A DNA stretch of 64,000 bases from contig CAVPCU010000008.1 of the NCBI GenBank assembly GCA_963702575.1, positions 1-64,000 of the forward strand, read 5' to 3'. Source of the stretch: VRUE01 sp963702575. GTDB taxonomy: Bacteria; Actinomycetota; Thermoleophilia; Solirubrobacterales; 70-9. This document shows, piece after piece, positions 14,194 through 22,300 of the stretch. Position numbers and translations under genes: made by a program. Under the pieces are notes generated by a model. It was not told where the DNA came from. It was given only the letters and a program-made list of their open reading frames with translations, and searched no databases. Position 1 is the stretch's first letter; the number at the start of each line of letters is the position of its first letter.

Positions 14194-14826
14194 ATGGAGT
14201 CCCTTGCCGCCCACTCCGAGCGCGAATGGATCCTGATCGGGATGGCCGAGAGCTGCGCCGCCCGGGGGTTCGAGAGGACGAGCGTCGCCGACGTCTGCGC
14301 GGCGGCGGGCGTCGAACTCGCCTCTTTCGAGGAGCTGTTCGACGGCAAGGACGAGTGCCTGGCGGCGGCGATGGAGATGGCGATCGGCGACGTCCGGCGG
14401 CGGCTCGCCGCCGTCCACTTCCCGGCGAAGCCCTGGGCGGCGAGCGTGCGCGACGGCGCCGCGGCCCTGCTCGGCTTCCTCGCCGAGCGACCGGCGCTCG
14501 CCCGGATGGCGCTGGTCGAGGTGCCGGCCGCGGGCGGTCGCGCCGCCGAGCTCTACGCGTCGGGCAAGCGCGAGCTGCAGTCCTTCCTCGAGCGGGGCGA
14601 GGCGCAGGCGGTCGAGCCGGGCGTGCCCGCGAGCGCCGCACGGGCGGCCCTCGCCGGCGCCGAGGCGCTGATCGCCCGCGAGGTCCTCGCCGGCAGGATC
14701 GCCAGCCTCCCCGAGCGCACCCGCGAGGTCGCCTATATGCTCACCGTCCCCTACCTGGGGCAGGGCCAGGCGCTGCGCGAGTCAGGCCGCAAGACGGCCT
14801 TCCGGCACCTGCGCGCCGTCGCGTAG
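14194..14826 (+). CDS. TetR-family transcriptional regulator
   Basis: 210-aa one-component repressor. The N-terminal helix-turn-helix reads GFERTSVADVCAAAGVELAS, then FEELFDGKDECLAAAM, so the YxxFxxKE-like exit of the DNA-binding domain is conserved. The C-terminal ligand domain includes LAERPALARMALVEVPAAGG, a motif shared with the other TetR proteins here at 15451 and 35496, which marks a paralogous group. A TACAAT box (14174-14179) lies 14 bp before the ATG. The ligand and targets are unknown. Confidence 0.88.
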   Translation: MESLAAHSEREWILIGMAESCAARGFERTSVADVCAAAGVELASFEELFDGKDECLAAAMEMAIGDVRRRLAAVHFPAKPWAASVRDGAAALLGFLAERPALARMALVEVPAAGGRAAELYASGKRELQSFLERGEAQAVEPGVPASAARAALAGAEALIAREVLAGRIASLPERTREVAYMLTVPYLGQGQALRESGRKTAFRHLRAVA

Positions 14827-14844
14827 CCAGGCCCCAGCGGACTC

Positions 14845-15170
14845 TCAGCTGTCGAGGCCGGGGATCTCGTCTTCGGGGAGGTCACCGTGAATCTCGGCGA
14901 GGCCGAGCAGGTCGTTGCGATCGCGGGGTCGATCGCTGAGGCGCTTGAAACCGACGATGCTGCGAAGGCCGGCGACGAGGAACCGGACGTCTCCGTAGTC
15001 GGCCGTCCTGGCCTCCGCTGCGACGGTGTCGTAGTCGAGCGGTGGCAGGCCGCCTCGCATCACGTCGATGATCCCGGCGTCGGTGGTTGCGCGGAGATGG
15101 GTTTGTTCGATCAGGTGCTCGGGGCCGCCATCGCGGCGGCGGCGTCGAGCTCAGGATCGGGGGCGGTCAT
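14845..15170 (-). pseudogene. nucleotidyltransferase toxin remnant (AbiEii/MNT-like C-terminal part)
   Basis: The residues DVRFLVAGLRSIVGFKRLSD and RDRNDLLGLAEIHGDLP match the C-terminal part of small nucleotidyltransferase-fold toxins: a predicted SL.DLI..KR-like helix and a DL.DL helix. The upstream in-frame piece (THLRATTDAGIIDVMRGG) corresponds to the preceding strands. The N-terminal GG...DxD catalytic half is missing. An ATG at about 15170 starts MTAPDPELDAAAA but reaches the conserved part only after a one-base shift in a C run near 15121. The intact counterpart is the gene at 41157. I read it as a decayed toxin; single-base error may add to the damage. Confidence 0.55.
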
Positions 15171-15354
15171 CGGCCCGTTCCACGGCCCGCAGCAGGCCGG
15201 CGGCCTGTGACGAGAGGTGCTGGCCCCGGCGCAGTAGCTCGCCGATCGGGGTGTCGGGGGCAGGCTTCAGCGCCTCCCGCTTTTCGGCGTTCAGCCGTCT
15301 CCACTCGGCCTCATGACCGGGCTCGAGCAGCGTCTTTCGGGAGTGCGCAGCCAT
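15151..15354 (-). CDS. small protein, likely antitoxin partner of the nucleotidyltransferase remnant
   Basis: 67 aa, charged and mostly helical (LEPGHEAEWRRLNAEKREAL, then LLRRGQHLSSQAAGLLRAVE). I do not recognise a family. Its position directly upstream of a nucleotidyltransferase remnant, with overlapping ends, copies the small-ORF/nucleotidyltransferase order at 40999-41627, so an antitoxin role is inferred. A TACTAT box (15368-15363) ends 8 bp before the ATG, the same leaderless layout seen at other antitoxin genes here. Confidence 0.5.
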   Translation of the reverse strand: MAAHSRKTLLEPGHEAEWRRLNAEKREALKPAPDTPIGELLRRGQHLSSQAAGLLRAVERADDRPRS

Positions 15355-15450
15355 CGGTACGGATAGTAGGCCAGCCGGTAGCTGGAGGCCAGCCCCGTGC
15401 CGTCGGGCTGAACGGCGGCGCGGCGCTGCGCGTGATCACAGTCGAATCGC

Positions 15451-15924
15451 TCAGCCGGCCTCGGCGGCGATGCGGCGCGCCTCCTCGGTGCCGACGTAGG
15501 GAGTGAGGACGAACTGGATCGCCTCCCCGGCGAGCCCCGGCAGCTCGGCCTCGCGGCCCGTGTCGACGCGCTGGGCGACGATCGTGGCGATGCCGCCTGT
15601 CATCGCCGTCTCGACGATCTCCGGCAGCAGCTCGCCCTCGGGCCGCAGCTCGCGGCCGGGGAGCAGGCGCTTGCCGAAGTGGGCGAGCATGCGGTCGTAG
15701 CGAGCGTAGCCGTCCCTGCCGGCGGCGAGGGAATCGCTGGTCAGGACGCGCGCCGAGGCCGGGTCGGCGGCGGCGAAGCCCAGGGCCGCGCGAACCCCCG
15801 CCGCCACCTGCGCCGGCCACCGGGACTCGCCGGCGCAGGCGGTCTCGACGCGGATCTGCAGGCGGGCGAAGGCCGCCTCGAAGGCGTTTGCGAACTCGTC
15901 TGGGTGCTGCGCGGTGTCTTTCAT
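15451..15924 (-). CDS. TetR-type ligand-binding domain lacking a DNA-binding domain
   Basis: 157 aa from the ATG at 15924. EFANAFEAAFARLQIRVETA aligns with the helix that follows the HTH in the TetR paralogs at 14194 and 35496. FAAADPASARVLTSDSLAAG then aligns with their EPDxARVLLVE segment, and the C-terminal ALTPYVG-like end is present. No helix-turn-helix can be found upstream in any frame. Its own promoter (TTGCAC, 18 bp, TATGAT) is intact. It may be a truncated relic or a ligand-sensing protein that dimerises with full-length paralogs. Confidence 0.6.
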   Translation of the reverse strand: MKDTAQHPDEFANAFEAAFARLQIRVETACAGESRWPAQVAAGVRAALGFAAADPASARVLTSDSLAAGRDGYARYDRMLAHFGKRLLPGRELRPEGELLPEIVETAMTGGIATIVAQRVDTGREAELPGLAGEAIQFVLTPYVGTEEARRIAAEAG

Positions 15925-16023
15925 GGATGGGTGAGAGATCGGGGCCGAGATCTCTCCCCCGCGGCCTCGCGCCGGCCGGGCCCCTACCCCTGGCACCCGC
16001 GCTGCCGTCAGCGGGGCCAGAGA

Positions 16024-16053
16024 ATCATAAACGCAGTTGTCTTGCCCGTGCAA
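16024..16053 (-). promoter_or_regulatory. sigma70-like promoter of the HTH-less TetR-domain gene
   Basis: On the minus strand TTGCAC (16053-16048) and TATGAT (16029-16024) are separated by 18 bp. The predicted start near 16017 leaves a leader of about 90 nt before the ATG at 15924. The TTG of the -35 box could be mistaken for a start codon. Confidence 0.5.
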
Positions 16054-16065
16054 GAGGCGGAGAAG

Positions 16066-16314
16066 CTACAGCTGGGTGGCGATCAGGCCGATCAGGGCGG
16101 CGATCACAAGGACGCTGCTCTGGAGCATCAGGCGATGCATCCGTTCGAACCGTTCGTCGATCCGTTCGAACCGTTCGTCGATCCTGTCGAAGCGGGCGCT
16201 CATCTCCGTCTTCAGGTCACGGATGTCGACGTCAACGCGACTGAAGCCCTCCTCGACCCGGTGGTTGAGGTCGTCCAGCCTCTCGTCCGTCCAGCTCTCT
16301 CGCACGCCGTACAT
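16066..16314 (-). CDS. small coiled-coil, C-terminally membrane-anchored protein
   Basis: 82 aa from the ATG at 16314 (MYGVRESWTDERLDDLNHRV). Heptad-like helices include the tandem repeat RFDRIDERFERIDERFERM, encoded by a repeated 21-24-bp DNA unit. One hydrophobic C-terminal segment (LMLQSSVLVIAALIGLIATQL, minus its first residue) lies at the very end, giving a tail-anchored topology. Proteins of this build are common in actinobacteria and phages without assigned function. It lies just beyond the terminator of the surface-protein operon. Confidence 0.65.
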   Translation of the reverse strand: MYGVRESWTDERLDDLNHRVEEGFSRVDVDIRDLKTEMSARFDRIDERFERIDERFERMHRLMLQSSVLVIAALIGLIATQL

Positions 16315-16374
16315 GATGCCAGAGATCCTAGGACAACACGTTGCGCTAGTGGTGCGCACTTCGTAAATCTTCTG

Positions 16375-16393
16375 TCTCGGCTTTGTGCCGAGA
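16375..16393 (-). terminator. terminator of the giant surface-protein operon
   Basis: Perfect 7-bp hairpin TCTCGGC/GCCGAGA with a 5-nt loop, starting 2 bp after the stop codon of the largest gene and followed on the minus strand by CAGAAGATTT. The T-tract is weak, so it may need Rho or act mainly as a 3' stabilising hairpin. Confidence 0.55.
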
Positions 16394-16395
16394 GA

Positions 16396-19300
16396 TCAGT
16401 GCCGGCGGCGGACCCGAGCCCCCACCAGCCTCACGCTCCGCGCCCGAACCGAGGTCCCGAGCAGCTGGGCCTCGAGGCCCCCTCCCCGGCCCAAGAGTCG
16501 TAGCGCCTTTGCGCTCGTGATCTTCACCGAGACCGTCCCCTGGCTGTTGGGGGCGAGGTCGAAGGAAGCGGTGCCGATCAGGGTGGCCTGGGAGGAGCCG
16601 CGGCGGAAGTGGCGGCGACCGTGGGTCTGGTCTTGGAGGCGGACAAAGAGCTCGAGGGTCCCGGTGCAACGGGCGCTTCCCGGGCAGAGCAGCCTGATCA
16701 GGGCGCTTTCGTTTTGAACCTGGGCGATGCCCGAGGCGAGGGCCGTTCCCTTTTCGAGGGGAGGGGGAGGGGTGACGATCGGCTTGGAGGAGAACTTGGC
16801 GACGATCGTCGTGTCTTCTTCGATCGTCACTTTGCAGGCCCCGCTCCCAGAGCAGCCCCCACCGCTCCAGCCCGAGAAGGTAGAGCCGGCGAGCGCAACG
16901 GCGGTGAGGCTCACCTTGGCCCCTTCGGGATAGGAGGCGGCGCAGGCCGTGTCGTTGCAGGTGATCAGGCCCGAGCCATTGCCTGAGATCTCGACCGTGA
17001 GCGTGAATTCGGGCTTCGGCTTGGATTGGGGGACGAAGCTCGCCGCGAGGGCTTCGTCGCCGTCGATTACGACTTCGCAGGTAGTGGCGGTCGATTCGTC
17101 GCACTGAGGGGTCTGCCAGCCGGCGAATTCAGATCCCGCTCCTGGGGACTCGGTCAGGGTGACGTGGGTGCCTTCTTCGTATTCGTGTTCGCAGGCAGCA
17201 CCGCAGATGATCCCCGCTGGGGAGCTGGTGATCGTGCCGGTTCCGGTTCCGGTCTTTGAGACGGAGAGCTTGAACTTCGGCTTGGCGAGCGGGTTGAACC
17301 TGGCGCCGACGTTCTTCGCCGAGCTCATCGTCACCTTGCAGGTTCCAGAACCGGAGCAGGCCCCGCTCCATTCCTTGAATTCGGAGCCGGGGGAAGCCGC
17401 CTGGTTGAGCGTGACTTCAGTCCCTTCTTCGAATTCTGCTTCGCAGGTCGAGCCGCAGTTGATTCCCGCGGGGGTCGAGGTGATCGTGCCCGAGCCGGTG
17501 CCGGCCTTGGCGACGCTCAGCTTGAACTTCGGCTTGGGTTTGAGGTTGAAGACGGCCTCGACGGACTTCGCTGCGCTCATCGTCACCTTGCAGACCCCAG
17601 AGCCCGTGCAGGCGCCGCTCCATTCCTTGAATTCGGATCCCGAGGCAGCCGCTTGATTGAGCGTGACTTCGGTGCCTTCGTCGAATTCCGCTTCGCAGCC
17701 GGCACCCGATCCGCAGGCGATCCCCGCGGGGGTCGAGGTCACGGTGCCCGCTCCCGTCCCCGACTTGGAGAGGGTCAGCTTGAACTTCGGTTTGACCGTG
17801 ATGTTGAAGGTGGCCGTCACCGAGCTGTTGGCTTCGAGCGTGAAGGAGCAGGGCGAGGTCGAGCAGCTGGAGGCTGAGCCCGTACCCGCGCTGAAGCCGG
17901 CGAAGGTCGAGCCGGCGTTGGCGGTGGCTATGACTTCCACGGCGGTGCCATTGGGTTGGGGGCTAGTGCAGGCTCCTGCCGAGCCGCCGTTGAACTTGCA
18001 TTTGACTTCACCGGTTCCGGTTCCCGTCTTGGTTATCGAGAGCGTGCGGGGGATCGGGCTGAAGACGGCCCCGACGGACTTCGCTGCGCTCATCGTCACC
18101 TTGCACGCGCCGCTGCCAGAGCAGGCCCCGGTCCATTCTTTGAATTCGGAGCCCGCGGCCGGCGACTGGTTGAGCGTGACTTCGGTCCCTTCTTCGAATT
18201 CGGCTTCGCAGCCGGCACCCGATCCGCAGGCGATCCCCGCGGGGGTCGAGGTCACGGTGCCCGCTCCCGTTCCCGACTTGGAGAGGGTCAGCTTGAACTT
18301 CGGTTTGACCGTGATGTTGAAGGTGGCCGTGACCGAACTGTTGGCTTCGAGCGTGAAGGAGCAGGGCGAGGTCGAGCAGCTGGAGGCTGAGCCCGTACCC
18401 GCGCTGAAGCCGGCGAAGGTCGAGCCGGCGTTGGCGGTGGCTTCGAGTTTCAGCGCGGTGCCGTTGGGGTAGGAGGCGGCGCAGGGTTCGGCTGAGCCGG
18501 CTCCGACTTTGCATTTGACTTCGCCCGTTCCCGTTCCCGCTTTGGTGATCGAGAGGGTGCGGGGGATGAGGTTGAAGACGGCCCCGACGGATTTGGCCGC
18601 GCTGATCGTCACTTTGCAGGCCCCCGAGCCGGTGCAGGCCCCGGTCCATTCCTTGAATTCAGAGCCCGAGGCGGCCGCCTGGGCGAGGGTGACTTCGGTC
18701 CCTTCTTCGTATTCGGCTTCACAGCCCGCGCCCGTGCCGCAGTTGATGCCTGCGGGGGTTGAGGTGACGGTGCCTGAGCCGGTTCCCGACTTGGAGACGG
18801 TCAGCTTGAATTTGGGTTTGACGGCGATGTTGAAGGTCGCGGTGACCGAGCTGTTGGCTTCGATCGCGAAGGAGCAGGGGGAGGTCGAGCAGCTCGCGGC
18901 CGAGCCGGTGCCGGCACTGTAGGCGGCGAAGGTCGAGCCGGGGTTTGCCGTGGCTTCGAGTTTGAGCGCGGTGCCGTTGGGGTAGGAGGCGGCGCAGGGT
19001 TCCGCGGAGCCGGCTCCGACTTTGCATTTGACTTCGCCGGTGCCGGTTCCCGCTTTGGTGATCGCCAGAGTTCTGGGGATCGGGTTGAAGACGGCGCCGA
19101 CGGCTTTGGCTGCGCTCATCGTCACTTTGCAGGCGCCGGTGCCCGAGCAGGCGCCGGTCCATTCTTTGAATTCGGAGCCGGTGGCAGCGGCCTGGGCGAG
19201 GGTGACTTCGGTCCCTTCTTCGTATTCGGCTTCACAGCCCGCGCCGCTGCCGCAGTTGATGCCTGCGGGGGTTGAGGTGACGGTGCCTGAGCCGGTTCCC

Positions 19301-22300
19301 GACTTGGAGACGGTGAGCTTGAACTTGGGTTTGGCCGTGACGTTGAAGGTCGCCGTGACCGAGCTGTTGGCTTCGATCGTGAAGGAGCAGGGGCTGGTCG
19401 AGCAGGCGGCGGCCGAGCCGGTGCCGGCGCTGTAGGCGGCGAAGGTCGAGCCGGGGTTTGCCGTGGCTTCGAGTTTGAGCGCGGTGCCGTTGGGGTAGGA
19501 GGCGGCGCAGGGTTCCGCGGAGCCGGCTCCGACTTTGCATTTGACTTCGCCGGTGCCGGTTCCCGCTTTGGTGATCGCCAGAGTTCTGGGGATCGGGTTG
19601 AAGACGGCGCCGACGGCTTTGGCTGCGCTCATCGTCACTTTGCAGGCGCCGGTGCCCGAGCAGGCGCCGGTCCATTCTTTGAATTCGGAGCCGGTGGCAG
19701 CGGCCTGGGCGAGGGTGACTTCGGTCCCTTCTTCGAATTCCGCTTCACAGCCCGCGCCGCTGCCGCAGTTGATGCCTGCGGGCGTGCTGGTGACCGTGCC
19801 CGAGCCCGTCCCCGACTTGGAGACCGTCAGCTTGAACTTCGGTTTGGCCACGACGTTGAAGGTCGCCGTCAGCGAGCTGTTGGCTTCGAGGGTGAAGGAG
19901 CAGGGGGAGGTGGCACAGGAGGCCGCCGAGCCGGTGCCCGCGCTGAAGCCGGCGAAGGTCGAGCCGGCGTTGGCGGTGGCGAGGACTTCGACCGCGGTGC
20001 CGTTAGGCTGGGGGCTGGTGCAGGCTCCGGCCGAGCCGCCGTTGAACTTGCATTTGACTTCGCCCGTGCCGGTCCCCGTCTTGGTGATCGAGAGGGTGCG
20101 GGGGATCAGGTTGAAGACCGCTCCCACAGCTTTGGCGGAGCTCATCGTCACCTTGCAGGTCCCAGAGCCCGAGCAGGCCCCGGTCCATTCCTTGAATTCG
20201 GAGCCGGCAGCAGGGCTCTCTTTCAGTTCGACTTCGATCCCTTCTTCGAATTCGGCTTCGCAGTTCGCGCCGCTGCCGCAGTTGATTCCGGCGGGGGTGC
20301 TGGTCACCGTGCCGCTACCGGTTCCCGACTTCGAGACCGTCAGTTTGAACTTCGGTTTGGCTTTTGACACGAAGCTCGCCACCACGCCTTCGTTGCCTTT
20401 GAGTTCGACTTCGCAAGTGGTGGCGATCGATTCGTCGCATTGGGGAGTGCCCCAGCCGTTGAACTGACTGCCCGCCCCCGGGGTCTCGGTGAGAAGGATT
20501 TTGGCGCCTTTTGCGTAGCTGCCTTCGCAGGCCGACCCGCCGGCAGAGGTGCAGCCGGAGATCGTGCCGGAGTCGGCGCTGACCGAGCCTTCGCCGTTGA
20601 CGGTGACTTTCAGCGTGAAAGTTTCCCCTTCGGGACCGAAGCCGCCTTCAACCCGCGCGTCGTAGAGGTCGATCGAGCCCGGGTCGGGCGCCACGAGGCT
20701 CGATTCGGTCGTGAAGAAGACGTCGCGGCCGTCTTCGGAGGCCTCCCAGAATTCCGATTCATAGGGGCTTTCGCCGCTCGAGATCAGATACAGGCAACCG
20801 CCGTTGGCCGCGAAGTAGGAGTGGCTCTCGCTGCTGCAGGAGCCTTCCCCCGGCGCCTCCCACTCATAGACGTCCATCTGGCCGTTCGTGTCGCGCGGCA
20901 AGAGCGCGTCGTAGGAGTTGAAGAAGAGGCGGTTGCCGTTCGCGGCGAGCGCGCTGGAGGCGTGCAGCGGGTGTTCCCAGGTCGGCAGCCAGGCGGCGGC
21001 GGGGACCCCCGACCCGGCCCCTTCTCCGGACCCCGCGTAGGGCAGGCGCATCGAGGCCAGCGCCTTTGGCCTCCCCCCGCCCGGGTTGCACGAGGCGCAG
21101 CGAAGCGCCCCGCTGGCCGCGTCATAGACGTAGACCTCGACCGCCGGGCGGCCCGAGGCGGTGTCGGTGTTGTCATAGCCCGTCAACGGCGCGCGGGAGT
21201 CAAAGGCGATCGTCTCCCCGTCGGGGCTGACGCGGGTGGCGCGCAGGTAGGGCTTCGGGCTGGCGAGGTCATAGGGCGCCTCGGTGGCCCCCTGGTCCTC
21301 CTGCCCCAGATCGAAGGGGCTTAGCCTGGCGATGAAGGCATAGCGGGGTTCGCCCCCTTCGCCGCGTTCATAGAGGTAGAGGTTCTCGGCCCCCGCTTCG
21401 GCTTCCTCGCCCGCCCCGTTTTGCCCCGCGCCGGCCAGCGCTTCGCGCGAGACGAAGTAAACGCGCCCCAGGTCGCGCGAGGCGCCGAGGAGGCCCTTCA
21501 CCCCCGCGGCGAGCGGTCGCGAGGCGCTCGCCGGATCGGCCCCGTAGCGGCCGAGGTCGAATTCATCGAGCGTCGCCTGGCCGTTTTCGGTGCTGCCGTC
21601 GGTGTATAGGGTCCGCGAGCCGTCCGCCGAGGCGGCCCAAAAGCGCGCGCCGGCCGGGCCGACCGGGACCGTGCATGCCTTCGCCGCTTCCGAGCAGGCG
21701 CTGGAGGAGGCCAGGGGGACGGGGCCACTGGTGCCGACGAGGGCGTTTTGGGAGAGCGTCAGCTTGCCTTCTTCGGCGCCGATGATCTTCGTCGCGAAGG
21801 GCAGAAGGCCCGGCGCTTCGATCGTCTGGCCGACCGCGAAGGGCTGGGGCCCCTTGGAGGTGATCGCCGCCGCTTCGGCGGTGAAGCTCGCCGCTTTGGA
21901 GAGGGTGAGGCTGGTGGCCGCCTTGCCGCAGGCCGGCGAGCAGGAGAGGATCGTCGTCCCCGAGGGGATCTTGCCCGGCGCGGCGAGCGGCTGGCCGGCG
22001 AGGAATTCGCCGAGCGTCGTTTCCTTCAGCGCCACCACCGCCGAGCCTTTGGTCAGTTCGGCGATTCCCGCGGCGGCAGAGAGCGAGGTCACGGTCGGCG
22101 AGCCTTCGGTCAGCTTGCCGGTGCCGCTCGCCCCCCCGGCGGCGAAGCCGCTTTGGGGCTGGGTGGAGTTCAGCCGCAGGTAGAGCGGCCCGGCGCTCCA
22201 GTAGACGCGCGAGCCGTCTTCGGAGACCGCCCCGGCGAGGTCCCCCGCGGGGCCGCTGCCCGCTTCGCTGGGCGCCGTGGCGGCGGCGGCGTTGGGCAGC

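Noticed and set aside
16066..16359. 97-aa version of the coiled-coil protein starting at 16359
   Set aside because: The extra N-terminal residues read RTTSATCCPRISG, unlike the helical remainder. The ATG at 16314 lies 10 bp after a TAGGAT box.
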